64,000 bases of DNA. It comes from CAVXFB01 sp963760935. GTDB taxonomy: Bacteria > Planctomycetota > Planctomycetia > Pirellulales > Thermoguttaceae. Numbering within the stretch: the first letter of the stretch is position 1; each line of letters opens with the position of its first letter. The stretch covers positions 930,001-994,000 of the forward strand of contig CAVXFB010000003.1 in assembly GCA_963760935.1 (NCBI GenBank), in the 5' to 3' direction. A model generated the notes under the pieces. The model did no database searches. It had not been told where the DNA came from and was given only the letters and a program-made list of their open reading frames with translations. The translations under genes were made by a program, and so were the position numbers. This document shows positions 26,322 to 35,432 of the stretch, in pieces.

Positions 26322-27218
26322 ATGACATCTCCTTTCGATCAACTCCGTTGGCATAAGTTCCCGGTCCTCGACGACGGCTTCGTTTGCTTGGTCGACGTGA
26401 TGGGCGATGATCACTCGGTGGTCGAGGCGGCGCGAGTAAGTTATGCGGCCGGCACGCGGCCCGTTTCGGACGATCGCACGCTGATCCGCTATCTGATGCG
26501 GCACTGGCACACCACACCGTTCGAGATGGCCGAAGTGAAGCTTTTGGTGCGCGTGCCGATGGACTGTTGGCGGCAATGGATTCGGCATCGCACGGCCTCG
26601 GTCAACGAGACGAGCACACGGTATTCGATCGCCATCGACGCCGCGCAGAGTACTCCGCCCGATCGGTGGCGTCTGCAGGCGGCGAACAATCGCCAGGGAA
26701 GCGAGGGCTTTCTGGATGCCGCGACCGGCGCCGAGCTTTCGGATGCCGAGAGCGACCTGCAATGCCACGCACGAAACGTCTACGAGCAACGGCTGGCGTT
26801 GGGAGTGGCTCGGGAGCAAGCCCGCAAAGACTTGCCGTTGGCGACTTATACGGAAGCTTATTGGAAGGTCGACCTGCACAATCTGCTGCATTTCCTCCAT
26901 TTGCGGATGGACGAGCATGCCCAATGGGAGATTCGACAATATGCCGAGACGATCGGGCGGGAGATTGTCGGCCCGTTGTTTCCCCTGGTGTGGGAGGCCT
27001 TCGTCGATTATCGCCTCGGCGCTCTACAGCTAAGCCGGCTCGACTGGCAGGTGATTGCGCGGCTGGCCGAAGCAGGGCGATTGCCGGCCTGCGAAGACGA
27101 TTTTATCGCCGCCGGCGATCCGTCGTGGTCGGGCCTTAGTCGCTCGCGCGAGCGCGACGAATGTCGCGAAAAACTCGTCCAACTCAAACTGCTTTCCAAA
27201 GGAATCGAACCGTCATGA
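26322..27218 (+). CDS. thyX: Flavin-dependent thymidylate synthase ThyX
   Basis: About 298 residues. ThyX makes dTMP from dUMP using FAD, NADPH and methylenetetrahydrofolate. The hallmark motif RHRTASVNETSTRYS starts at residue 88, preceded by HWHTTPFEMAEVKLLVRVPM. LPLATYTEAYWKVDLHNLLH and FLHLRMDEHAQWEIRQYA carry the remaining nucleotide-binding residues. The protein is longer than many ThyX (about 220-250) because of an insertion around residues 105-135 and a C-terminal extension of about 60 residues. The stop overlaps the next start as ATGA, so the two are co-translated. Confidence 0.95.
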   Translation: MTSPFDQLRWHKFPVLDDGFVCLVDVMGDDHSVVEAARVSYAAGTRPVSDDRTLIRYLMRHWHTTPFEMAEVKLLVRVPMDCWRQWIRHRTASVNETSTRYSIAIDAAQSTPPDRWRLQAANNRQGSEGFLDAATGAELSDAESDLQCHARNVYEQRLALGVAREQARKDLPLATYTEAYWKVDLHNLLHFLHLRMDEHAQWEIRQYAETIGREIVGPLFPLVWEAFVDYRLGALQLSRLDWQVIARLAEAGRLPACEDDFIAAGDPSWSGLSRSRERDECREKLVQLKLLSKGIEPS

Positions 27219-27613
27219 CCGACGCCATCGGCGACGAAGCGACCATCAAGCAAGTGCTCGATGCCAACGAACGGCTGCTGCTGAGCATCGCCCAGGGCGA
27301 TTGGGAAACGTATTCGCAACTGTGCGATCCGACGATCACGGCCTTTGAGCCGGAGGCGTGCGGCCAATTGGTGGAAGGGATGGCCTTTCACTGTTTCTAC
27401 TTTGATCGCGGCGGCATTTCCGGCCCCCACAATACCACGGTCTGCGCTCCGCACGTGCGATTGCTGGGCGACACGGCCGTACTGTGCTACGTGCGGCTCG
27501 TGCAATATCTCGACGATGCGGGCAAGCCGATTACGGCGCGGAGTGAAGAGACGCGCATCTGGCAGCGGCAGGACGGCGTCTGGCGGCACGTCCATTTTCA
27601 CCGGAGTCGATAG
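27215..27613 (+). CDS. CaMKII-association-domain (SnoaL-like) protein
   Basis: A 132-residue protein of the NTF2-like superfamily. ANERLLLSIAQGDWETYSQL, TAFEPEACGQLVEGMAFH and CFYFDRGG match the association domain of calcium/calmodulin-dependent kinase II, used in bacteria as a stand-alone oligomerising fold. It ends GVWRHVHFHRSR, as usual. Bacterial members have no kinase partner and their role is unknown. The ATGA overlap with thyX ties the two genes in one transcript. Whether the pocket binds a small ligand cannot be told. Confidence 0.85.
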   Translation: MTDAIGDEATIKQVLDANERLLLSIAQGDWETYSQLCDPTITAFEPEACGQLVEGMAFHCFYFDRGGISGPHNTTVCAPHVRLLGDTAVLCYVRLVQYLDDAGKPITARSEETRIWQRQDGVWRHVHFHRSR

Positions 27614-27736
27614 AGCGATTGCGCCGGGAGAGCGCAGCGGTGAGCCGATGGGCCGTCATCACGAAAGAAGTCGGCGCCATGGCAAGGTCCGCGCAGCGAA
27701 CCGTACCATGTTCAGCAAGCCATTTCGACTGGCTCG

Positions 27737-28066
27737 CTACACCATGTCCTTCAAGCCCTTTAGCGGCACGACCTTGACCACGCTGCGAGCCGGCTTGGCC
27801 TTGAAGATTGTCTCTTCTTTGGTGAACGGGTTGATCCCCTTGCGCTCGGGAGTCGCCGGCTTGCGGACTGCCTTGATCTGCATCAGACCTGGAACGGCGA
27901 ACACGCCGGGGCCCTGATCGCCCAAATTCTTGCCAATCAGCTTGGCCAATTCGTCGAATAAGCCGCTGACTTGCTGTTTTGTCAGACCGGTAGCCTCGGA
28001 CAGAGCGACCATGACTTCGGTCTTATTTAGTGGCTTTTTTGGTGTGGCGGCGGCGTTCTCTACCAT
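27737..28066 (-). CDS. HU/IHF family DNA-binding protein
   Basis: About 109 residues starting MVENAAATPKKPLNKTEVMV. The HU dimer core is visible as VALSEATGLTKQQVSGLFDE and LIGKNLGDQGPGVFAVPGLM, and the DNA-binding arm as RKPATPERKGINPFTKEETI followed by FKAKPARSVVKVVPLKGLKD. The N-terminal 14 residues are a Lys/Ala/Pro-rich extension seen in planctomycete HU-like proteins. It would bend DNA and organise the nucleoid. It stands alone with its promoter in the following 250-base intergenic stretch. Confidence 0.88.
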   Translation of the reverse strand: MVENAAATPKKPLNKTEVMVALSEATGLTKQQVSGLFDELAKLIGKNLGDQGPGVFAVPGLMQIKAVRKPATPERKGINPFTKEETIFKAKPARSVVKVVPLKGLKDMV

Positions 28067-28273
28067 GGCGGTCCCTTTCAGTCGGTGATGGGGAAAAAGA
28101 CACAACCCATGCCACAAGTGTCCCGCGCGGGCGCGACACGCCCGTCGCGGCACCTTGTCGACATTCGGCTTTAGGAGCAGCAACATACCACGGATCAGCA
28201 ATAAGTCAAGGGCGCCGGGAGCGGCGGGCCTTCTTGGTGACCAGCAGATTCAACGGACGGCTCGCCTTTTTTC

Positions 28274-28291
28274 GGCACACGTGCGTGTGCC
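28274..28291. repeat. Palindrome between the STAS and HU-like genes
   Basis: GGCACAC and GTGTGCC form a perfect seven-base stem with a GTGC loop. A run of six T lies on the left side on the plus strand, which is the wrong side for a minus-strand terminator of the STAS gene. It resembles the palindrome at 164-180. Confidence 0.45.
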
Positions 28292-28319
28292 CGCAACGGC
28301 ATTCCCACCGTGCTGCCGG

Positions 28320-29045
28320 CTACTGCTGCTGGACGCGCAGGATCTGGTCGAGTTTCGTGACCGTCAAGACCTCGCGCACTTCCGGGCGGACATTTATCAG
28401 CCTGAGCTGCTTGCCCTTTTGCTGCATTTTCTTCTGCAGCATCACCAGTTTGCCTAACATCAAGCTTGACACGCTCGTCACTTTGGCAAGGCTCAAGACG
28501 AAATCGTGGTTCTGGATACGACTGACCACGCTCAACAGCTCGTCGACCAGACCCTTTACCGTCGCTTCATCGACGATCTGACGCAGCAACAAGTGTACCA
28601 CCACGACGTCGCCGTCCTTGCCAATCTCCAGATGACGATAAGCCGCCAGGGGTGTGCCGCAGCGCGGGCAAATTGTAAACGACTGTGACACGGCCTTGCC
28701 ACATTCCAGACAGAGTTTCGTCTTACCACCCCATGAAGAAAGACTCGATGTGGAAAGACTCGACGAGCTCGTTTCGGAGCTGGGCTCGGCGCGATCTGCA
28801 TACAGCACATCACGTGATTCATCCGCTGGACGTCGCGGAGTTGGCGAGACTGGCGGCGCTGACGACTGCGAGACCGATGGCGACGCTACGAGTCCTTCCA
28901 TGGCTGCGGCAGCCGTCGCTTCAATCTGCGATGGGAACGGCACTCGGACCGGCGCGGCGGAGTAAGGACAGGCTCCCATCCGCCCGGCGTGTTTTTCTTT
29001 CACGTGCAGCACGTGTCCGTTGGGGCAGTGGACCTCGATAAGCAT
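28320..29045 (-). CDS. Zinc-ribbon and STAS domain protein
   Basis: About 241 residues in three parts. The N-terminus reads VHCPNGHVLHVKEKHAGRMG then ACPYSA, the planctomycete zinc-ribbon pattern CPNGH...CPxC with the last Cys replaced by Ser. A Ser/Pro-rich linker leads to a second ribbon, CLECGKAVSQSFTICPRCG, which keeps all four Cys. The C-terminal STAS domain (GDVVVVHLLLRQIVDEATVK, KVTSVSSLMLGKLVMLQKKM) resembles anti-sigma factor antagonists; the usual phosphorylatable Ser lies in the SVSS stretch. A regulatory role through protein binding is likely. No kinase partner is nearby. Confidence 0.78.
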   Translation of the reverse strand: MLIEVHCPNGHVLHVKEKHAGRMGACPYSAAPVRVPFPSQIEATAAAAMEGLVASPSVSQSSAPPVSPTPRRPADESRDVLYADRAEPSSETSSSSLSTSSLSSWGGKTKLCLECGKAVSQSFTICPRCGTPLAAYRHLEIGKDGDVVVVHLLLRQIVDEATVKGLVDELLSVVSRIQNHDFVLSLAKVTSVSSLMLGKLVMLQKKMQQKGKQLRLINVRPEVREVLTVTKLDQILRVQQQ

Positions 29046-29549
29046 GGCGGCGTCTCCTTCGATACCGAGCTGTATACTCCGCAGCGATTGAGAACATGCT
29101 GACCGTTCACGAGGGGACGGTCGGCTTCATTCTTGACCGCTGAAAGTAGAGTTCCAGAACCACGCTGGCTCATCCAACAACATTGTAGTGCTCTTGGACG
29201 CACAGGCAGGCAGCGGTGAACCGCAGCCCGGCCACTCCCTCGGGCTTCCGTCTCGCTCTGTTCCGAAGATCAGCCGGCGCGGCTGCCGGGTCGATGGACG
29301 CCGACAAGCCACGCCACTCTCGACTCACGGTACACGGTAGATAAGCTACAACTCATTTTACCTATTGCAGGGGGTAATCGCAAGAGGTCCATCGGGGGAT
29401 TTACCAACGCTGGCGAGGAGAGCGGCCCTCCAAGAATCTCCCCTGCATTGGGTACCGCCCCAAAGCTGACGCATAGTGGGTGGAGGGGCAATGAGGACGT
29501 TGCGCCACCCTTCTTGTGTCCACCTAGCAATCGGACGACAATCGAAGAC
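29046..29549. other. Intergenic stretch, no gene supported
   Basis: About 500 bases between the divergent STAS gene and gspF. The short frames here lack recognisable domains and ribosome-binding sites. GACCGT and ACGGTC form a six-base stem around 29102-29122. Promoters for both flanking genes must lie here, but no convincing -35/-10 pair stands out. Confidence 0.5.
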
Positions 29550-30586
29550 ATGTTCGCCGCACGCATCGCCACAAAACCGCTGGTTGGACTTTGCCGCCGC
29601 CTGAGCATCTCGCTGGAGGCCGGCATTGACCTCCGGAAGGTACTGTCGCACGAGGCCGACCGGGCCCACGGTCCGTTGCGTTGGCACTTGCTGGCGATCG
29701 GCGAGGGAATCAACCAGGGGCAGTCGCTCGCCGAGGCCCTGGAGGAAACTGGCAATTACTTTCCCCCGCTGTTGCGCGAGATGGTCCGACTGGCAGAAGA
29801 GACCGGTCACCTCGATCAAGTGCTGGCCCAACTGGCCGAGCATTACCAAAATCAGCTCGCCATCCGCCGCCAGTTTTGGACAGCCATTACCTGGCCGTTG
29901 GTGCAACTGGGAATCGCCCTGTTCGTCGTCGGCTTCCTCATCTGGTTTATGGGCATGATCCGCGAGATGAACCCGGGCAGTCAATTCGACATGCTTGGTT
30001 TTGGGCTAGTCGGCAGTCGTGGGTTGACCATCTATGTGGCGTTTCTCGGGATTGTCGCCGCGGCGTTTTGGTTCGTGCTGCATGCCATCAAGCGAGGACT
30101 GGTGTGGACACGGCCGATCCAACTTCTGGTGTTGCGAATCCCCGGAATTGGCAAGGCCCTCCAGACACTGGCCTTGGCCCGGCTGGCGTGGTCGTTGAAC
30201 GTGACGATGAGCGGCGGGATGGATGTGCGCCGCGCGCTGAAACTGAGCCTGCGCAGCACGCAAAATGCGCGCTACATCGACGACATTCCGGTAATCGACC
30301 AGGAGATCTTGCAGGGAAATTCGCTCCACGGGGCTTTCTCGGCCGCCGGCGGATATCCGGTGGAGTTTCTCGACACGCTGGCCGTCGGCGAGGAGAGCGG
30401 CAAGGTGGTCGAGTCGATGGGCACACTGGCCCGACTGTATCAGGAGCAGGCGCGACGGCGTTGGCCATGCTGACGATTTTTGCCGGCTGGGCCGTTTGGG
30501 CGGCCATCGCAGCGGTGATTATCGTGCTGATCTTCCGCCTGTTTTCGTTCTACGTCGGCGCCATCAATGGCGCGATGGGGCGATAG
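29550..30586 (+). CDS. Type II secretion/type IV pilus GspF-like membrane protein, one frameshift
   Basis: About 345 residues after correction, with two GspF domains. The first shows LCRRLSISLEAGIDLRKVLS, LAIGEGINQGQSLAEALEET and FPPLLREMVRLAEETGHLDQ. A membrane segment at about residues 112-134 (LVQLGIALFVVGFLIWFMGM) and another at about 153-175 follow. The second domain has LARLAWSLNVTMSGGMDVRR and FLDTLAVGEESGKVVESMG. The frame breaks near 30460 at CGACGGCG; adding a G restores RRALAMLTIFAGWAVWAAIA and a final membrane helix. GspF anchors the ATPase of pilus-like machines. No gspE, gspG or secretin gene is beside it. Upstream ATGs lack conserved sequence. Confidence 0.83.
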
Positions 30587-30661
30587 CCGATCTGGCTCGC
30601 GTCTGGCCAAAGCCCAAGCTATACTTGCGAAGCAAGTATCAGCGGCTCACAGGGATCACTC

Positions 30662-31603
30662 ATGCGCACATTTCTGGTTACCGGCGGAGCGGGGTTCATC
30701 GGATCGCATATCGCCGAAACGCTCGTCGGCCGCGGCGACCGGGTCCGAGTGCTCGATAATCTTTGCACGGGCTATCTGGCCAACTTGGATTCGTTCCGCA
30801 ACGCTATCGAATTTATCGAAGGCGACGTGGCCGATGCGGCCATGGTGGCCAAGGCGGTCGAGGGAGTGGATTGCGTCTTTCATCAGGCGGCCCTGGCCTC
30901 GGTGCCACTGAGCATCGATCGGCCGCTGGATAGCCACGCCGCTTGCGCCACAGGCACGGTCACGGTGCTCGATGCCGCCCGGCGGGCCGGTGTTCGCCGC
31001 GTCGTCTACGCCGGGTCGAGCGCTGCCTATGGAGACCAGCCGACCAGCAGCAAGCGCGAGACCGACCTGCCAAACCCGCTCTCGCCGTATGCGGCCGGCA
31101 AACTCTCGGGCGAGTTATATTGCCAGGCATTTTGGCACAGCTTCGGCCTGGAAACGGTCACCATCCGGTACTTCAATGTCTTTGGTCCGCGGCAAGATCC
31201 CCACAGCCAATACTCCGCGGTGATTCCGCTTTTCATCACGGCCATGCTCGAAGGTCGGCAACCGGTGATCTACGGCGACGGTCGGCAGTCGCGCGACTTC
31301 GCCTTCGTGGCCAACGTCGTGCATGCAAATCTCTTGGCCGCCGACGCTCCAAACGTGGCCGGCCAGACGATCAACGCCGCCAACGGGCGGTCGATCGACC
31401 TGCTGACGCTCATGGACGTACTCAACCGGCTGTTGGGGACAAACGTGAAGCCGCAATTCGCCCCCGCCCGAGCTGGCGACGTCCGCGAAAGCCAGGCCGA
31501 CATCACACTGGCCCGCCGCCTCTTGGCCTACGAGCCGCAAGTCGATTTTGAGGAAGGCCTGCGACGGTCGATCGACTACTATCGGACGGTGGCCGGGCGG
31601 TAG
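30662..31603 (+). CDS. NAD-dependent sugar epimerase/dehydratase (extended SDR)
   Basis: About 313 residues. The Rossmann motif is TGGAGFIGSHIAETLVGRGD, with VLDNLCTGYLANL binding the adenosine ribose. SSAAYG provides the catalytic Ser, and SPYAAGKLSGE the Tyr-x3-Lys pair. TIRYFNVFGPRQDPHSQYSA and VIYGDGRQSRDFAFVANVVH form the sugar-nucleotide pocket, typical of UDP-glucose or UDP-GlcNAc 4-epimerases such as WbpP. It would make nucleotide sugars for surface glycans. A single gene, 75 bases after gspF. Confidence 0.9.
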   Translation: MRTFLVTGGAGFIGSHIAETLVGRGDRVRVLDNLCTGYLANLDSFRNAIEFIEGDVADAAMVAKAVEGVDCVFHQAALASVPLSIDRPLDSHAACATGTVTVLDAARRAGVRRVVYAGSSAAYGDQPTSSKRETDLPNPLSPYAAGKLSGELYCQAFWHSFGLETVTIRYFNVFGPRQDPHSQYSAVIPLFITAMLEGRQPVIYGDGRQSRDFAFVANVVHANLLAADAPNVAGQTINAANGRSIDLLTLMDVLNRLLGTNVKPQFAPARAGDVRESQADITLARRLLAYEPQVDFEEGLRRSIDYYRTVAGR

Positions 31604-31629
31604 ATGTCGTTTCCTGACGGGAGGAGACT

Positions 31630-31755
31630 ATGGCCATCGCTGACCTCGAAAAGGCTAGAAAACGCTTCCGAAAGACTGGGCTGGCGTTCTCGAGCATTCC
31701 TGAGACATCCCAACTCGCTCCAAGCCAACCTAACGTGCGATCGGGTGTTTCTTAG
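31630..31755 (+). CDS. Small open reading frame with strong ribosome-binding site
   Basis: A 41-codon frame begins MAIADLEKARKRFRKTGLAF eight bases after GGGAGGAG, one of the best ribosome-binding sites in the region. The start resembles the N-terminal helix of planctomycete proteins of the LxxARxRFxxxGLxFP type, but the frame stops early and overlaps the 3' end of the opposite-strand antitoxin gene. It may be a truncated remnant or a small protein. No domain can be assigned. Confidence 0.35.
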   Translation: MAIADLEKARKRFRKTGLAFSSIPETSQLAPSQPNVRSGVS

Positions 31756-32098
31756 TCGTGAATCGCGGTCTTACGTTCTTCACGGTCGGAGCGGAAATCG
31801 TATTGGCGATATCTTGTCGGCTTGCACCCAAGGAAAGCAGCGAACGCACGAGAAGGTCCAGAGACACGGATCTATCGGCGACCTCCATTTTCGCGATGCG
31901 CGACTGGCTCGAACCGATTCTTTTGGCGGCGTCATGCTGCGTCAGCTTCCGAGATTGACGACGCGCCCGGAGCTTCTTTGCCAATGCCAGTTTCATCTCG
32001 ATGAGCGACTGCTCTTCCTTGCTCAACCCAAGAAACTCGGCCGTCGAACCGACCTTCCAGCCGGCAGTTTCAAGCTTTTCACGTTTGGAGTCTTTCAT
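31730..32098 (-). CDS. XRE-family antitoxin (HigA-like)
   Basis: A 122-residue protein. The helix-turn-helix covers about residues 45-95: LRARRQSRKLTQHDAAKRIG, SSQSRIAKME and SLDLLVRSLLSLGASRQDIA. It binds DNA and would repress its own operon. Its start overlaps the toxin stop by four bases (ATGA), with the toxin gene first, as is normal for HigBA modules. The Lys/Arg-rich tail is variable. Confidence 0.85.
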   Translation of the reverse strand: MKDSKREKLETAGWKVGSTAEFLGLSKEEQSLIEMKLALAKKLRARRQSRKLTQHDAAKRIGSSQSRIAKMEVADRSVSLDLLVRSLLSLGASRQDIANTISAPTVKNVRPRFTTKKHPIAR

Positions 32099-32457
32099 TG
32101 CGTCGCCTTATCGTAATTTAAGAATCGTTGCCTACAGGTGTCGATGATATTCTTGGGTGTCCTACCAGTCTTCTTAGGAAATACTTCGCCAATTACGATT
32201 GCATCTGCATCAATGCGGTAGACGATCCGCCAAGTGACGCTTTCATCCAAAATTCTGAGTTCGTAGCAACGTCGACCAATCGTCCGCATGGGGCGCGAAT
32301 GCGGCAGGCGAAGATTCTCCCCGCGTTGTAGTCGTCGCAGAAGCACGCCCGCCTCGACCCGAGCCTCTGCGGAGAACGGCGGCGTCTTGACCTGCCCTTT
32401 CAACCACACTAGCGGCTTATCGAAGTCCATTCGTCTAGTATATGTCAGTTTAGACAT
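32095..32457 (-). CDS. RelE/HigB-like toxin
   Basis: A 120-residue protein with PPFSAEARVEAGVLLRRLQR followed by a block typical of phage Gp49/HigB toxins (RRCYELRILDESVTWRIVYR, then IDADAIVIGEVFPKKT). These are mRNA interferases acting at the ribosome. The first ATG is used, but the Met ten codons later (MDFDKPLVW) is possible. It precedes and overlaps its antitoxin gene. Confidence 0.83.
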   Translation of the reverse strand: MSKLTYTRRMDFDKPLVWLKGQVKTPPFSAEARVEAGVLLRRLQRGENLRLPHSRPMRTIGRRCYELRILDESVTWRIVYRIDADAIVIGEVFPKKTGRTPKNIIDTCRQRFLNYDKATQ

Positions 32458-32478
32458 AAAATCCAGTGGAATGTCGGA

Positions 32479-33201
32479 TCAACTCGTTACATGCACTACC
32501 CACGCGTCTGTCACGTGCCACACCGTCTCACGCGCCAAACTGAACCATAGCGGGCCGCAATCGAGGATCGCGCTATCGGCCGTGGCAACAACGACGCCGG
32601 GCGGCGGATGGGCAAGCACCGGATCCGGGTCGGGCACCACTTCGACGTGCCATGGCCAACCCTGGGCAGCAGCAGTTGCTTGAATGATCGTTTTCAGCCG
32701 GCCGCTGTTGGACACCGGTTGATCGAGAAACCAGCAGCACTCTCTGACATGCAACGCGGCGATCGCTTGGCCGAGCAGCGCCAGCGCCGGCAACGTTTCG
32801 GCCACCTTGCGATAGCTTCCGTGCATGCTGGCCATGTCGCGATATGTGCCGTCGCGTGCGGCAAGAATCACACCGCCAGCCAATGCGGCTTCGATCGTCG
32901 TCAAAGCATTGTAGCCGTCGATCCACAGGGCCGTGTCGGTCAACTGCGCGACAGTTGCCTGATGCGAGTGCCGCTCGGTAGCCGCCGCGTCGGAGCAGCA
33001 ACATCGGCTCACGGCAACACGTTGCCGCGCCACCAGATTGTAGCGATCGCCCACCAGCTTCAGCGATGAGGCGTGCGCATAGCCGCGGCTGAGCAACAGG
33101 CAGAAATCGGCCGCCGCCGCGCAAAGCGCCGGCAAGGCTTGCTCGTCGAACAGCCGAGCGTCCTCGGGATGCGGGCCGCGATGCTTGCGGTGATCAGGCA
33201 T
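32479..33201 (-). CDS. DUF434/DUF5616 protein
   Basis: About 240 residues starting MPDHRKHRGPHPEDARLFDE. The first half (CLLLSRGYAHASSLKLVGDR, YNLVARQRVAVSRCCCSD) is DUF434. The second half (LWIDGYNALTTIEAALAGGV, CCWFLDQPVSNSGRLKTIIQ, VVVATADSAILD) matches DUF5616 and has the Asp pattern of a PIN-like nuclease or nucleotide-binding fold. Sixteen upstream residues in frame are not conserved. Function is unknown in the family. Confidence 0.82.
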   Translation of the reverse strand: MPDHRKHRGPHPEDARLFDEQALPALCAAAADFCLLLSRGYAHASSLKLVGDRYNLVARQRVAVSRCCCSDAAATERHSHQATVAQLTDTALWIDGYNALTTIEAALAGGVILAARDGTYRDMASMHGSYRKVAETLPALALLGQAIAALHVRECCWFLDQPVSNSGRLKTIIQATAAAQGWPWHVEVVPDPDPVLAHPPPGVVVATADSAILDCGPLWFSLARETVWHVTDAWVVHVTS

Positions 33202-33261
33202 GGCGAATTGCTGATTATCAATCGTTGAACGCGCCGGGCCAATCAACAATCATCCATCGCA

Positions 33262-33840
33262 TTACTTCCGCTCATACGTTCCCATCAGTACGCCTTCGGC
33301 CAGGATGTGGCCTTGCATTTGCTTGAGCAGGGCCTTCTTGTCCAAGTCGGGCTTCGCATCCAGTTGCTTATCTAGTGCATAGAGCTTGAAGTAGTAGTGG
33401 TGGATGCCGTGGCCTTTGGGCGGCAGCGGACCTCGGTAGCCGATGGCTTCGTCGGCCGGCCAGGAGTTTCGGCCTTGCAATGCGCCTGCGGGATCCGTCA
33501 GCTTCGGCTTGCGCGGCACGCCCTCGGGCAGGCCCTTCACGTCGGCTGGAATCTTGTAGATCACCCAATGGACCCAGGGCTCGGCCTGGGGCGCATCGGG
33601 ATCGTCGCAGATCAGGGCCAGTTCCTTGGCGCCTGCCGGCAGACCGTTCCAGGCCAGCGGGGGCGAAACATCGGCGCCTTCGCCCGTGTATTTTTGTGGA
33701 ATCGCGTGGCCCTGCACAAACGCCGCACTGGTGACGTCGATCATCTTCGTTTCTCCTTGTGAGCAACCACCGAGGCCGAAGAACAGTGTGAAGCAAACGT
33801 TCAACGCCGCATGAGGCGACAGAATGCCGAGACTTTGCAT
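33262..33840 (-). CDS. YbhB/YbcL (PEBP) family lipoprotein
   Basis: About 192 residues of the phosphatidylethanolamine-binding/Raf-kinase-inhibitor fold. A lipoprotein-type N-terminus (VCFTLFFGLGGCSQGE) precedes MIDVTSAAFVQGHAIPQKYT. The ligand-pocket motifs LALICDDPDAP, WVHWVIYKIP and GHGIHHYYFKLYALD are all present. AGGAGA lies before the ATG. Bacterial members bind small anionic ligands; physiological role unclear. The homospermidine synthase frame reaches into this gene only because of a frameshift. Confidence 0.88.
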   Translation of the reverse strand: MQSLGILSPHAALNVCFTLFFGLGGCSQGETKMIDVTSAAFVQGHAIPQKYTGEGADVSPPLAWNGLPAGAKELALICDDPDAPQAEPWVHWVIYKIPADVKGLPEGVPRKPKLTDPAGALQGRNSWPADEAIGYRGPLPPKGHGIHHYYFKLYALDKQLDAKPDLDKKALLKQMQGHILAEGVLMGTYERK

Positions 33841-33961
33841 GGCACTCTCCTAATACGCTGATAGTGTCGCTCGTTCAATCCCCCAGCACGAGGCGAGAGG
33901 AGAATTGGGAGGGAGAATCGCTTAGTAAACGGTGCTATGCCCTCGCGATCCATTCTACTCG

Positions 33962-35420
33962 TCAATCGCCATCGGTAACCAGGAAAATTTTTGAACTGCC
34001 AGGGGTCGTCCCAATCGAGGTCCGGTTGGTTGTAGCCATGGAAGTTATTGACGTAGTATTTTAGCGGCGTCCAGTCGGATGGGACAGACAGCGACTCGCC
34101 AAGATAGGGCTTTGCGATATTGAGGATGTAGTCGTGCGGCAGATCGTCGGGCACGCAGACGCCCTGCTGGGGATGCTCGACCATCCATAGTGCTGCCGCG
34201 ACGACCGAGATGGCTACTTGCATCGTCGTGGCGTTTTGGTTGGGCACCAGCCGCCGCGACTCGTCGATGCCCAGCACGCTGCCGGTCCACCAGCAGTTGT
34301 AGGCGTGGCCCATCAGCAGCGAGCCGAGAATGTCGGCCCCGTCGCTGATCTCATCGCGCATGATCCGCAACGTCGGCTGAAGCTCGTAATCGCGTCCCCG
34401 GAGTTCTTCCAGCGAAACGATGGCGCAATCGCACGGGCAATAGGCATAGTGGACCGTCGGCCGGTAGATGGGCTTGCCGTCGTCCCACACCGTAAGGCGG
34501 TCGGAGATTGTGAAGGCTTCGCCGTGGCGGATGATCATGCCGCGAATGGAAAAATGGGGCACCCAGGAGACGACCCAGGTATTGATGCCCATTCGGGCAA
34601 GACAGATTTGATTCCGCGGCCCATCGGAGTGCTGATAGGTCAGCGGCGGAAGCTGCTTTTCGTGCGTACCCCAGCCCATCTCGGCCGTCGTGATGCCTTC
34701 TTCGCGGAAACCTTCGATGCTCCAGGTGTTGACGAACTCGTCGACCTGCTTCGGCTGATCGGTGATTTGCGTGTCGCGCTCGCTGCAATGGATCACCTTC
34801 ACGCCCAGCTTCATGGCGAGGTGGGCGAAATCGCAATCCTTGACCAACTGGCGAATCTCGTCGGCGTCGTGGCCCTGGACCTTCTTGTCAGCAAGCAGTT
34901 GCGCGGCGATGTCCACTAGCCCCTGTTTCGTCCAGTGCGAAATCAGGCCGGGGTTCGCTCCATGTTCGAGTACGGCGGTGGGGCCCGGCTCGCGCCACCC
35001 GGCGGTCATGCGGCGGATATTCATGTGCCGCCAATAGAGCGTTCGTTCGGTGGGGTGTTTCTCCGTGGCCCCGGTGTACGGGTCCCAAATCTCCACCGAC
35101 GTGTTCAAGTACAACACGCCACGGTCGTGGCACCACTGAACAATTTCGCAGCAGTCGATGTTCCAGGCCAGATCGATGAGCAAGTCGCCGGCGGCGAGTT
35201 GTTTTTCCAGGGCCGCGCCCAAGTTGTCCGGCGTGATGCGCTGCCGCACGAATTGCACGCCTTGCGCAATCCAGGGCTTGAGCTGTTCGGAGCGGTCCTC
35301 GAAATCCATGACCGTGATATTGGCCGGCGCGACGCGGAAATGGCGCAGCAAGATCGGCAGCGTGCACTGTGCCACGGCCCCGTAGCCCAGCATGAGTATT
35401 CGTCTGCCGAAATCAATCAT
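33962..35420 (-). CDS. hss: Homospermidine synthase, frameshift near the C-terminus
   Basis: Saccharopine-dehydrogenase-like enzyme of about 485 residues that joins two putrescine units (or putrescine and spermidine) with NAD. Family segments are RRILMLGYGAVAQCTLPILL, YLNTSVEIWDPYTG, LEHGANPGLISHWTKQGLVD, WGTHEKQLPPLTYQHSDGPR and MLARMG-like ICLARMGINTW. The frame as sequenced runs about 50 codons too far and overlaps the PEBP gene. Deleting one T from the TTTT near 33985 gives the normal end WQFKNFLVTDGD and a TGA at 33962-33964. The start used is ATG with an AAGGA site; a TTG three bases upstream is less likely. Confidence 0.9.
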
Positions 35421-35432
35421 CAACCGGTCCTT

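Noticed and set aside
28274..28291. Palindrome as an intrinsic terminator of the STAS gene
   Set aside because: The T-run is on the wrong side for minus-strand transcripts.
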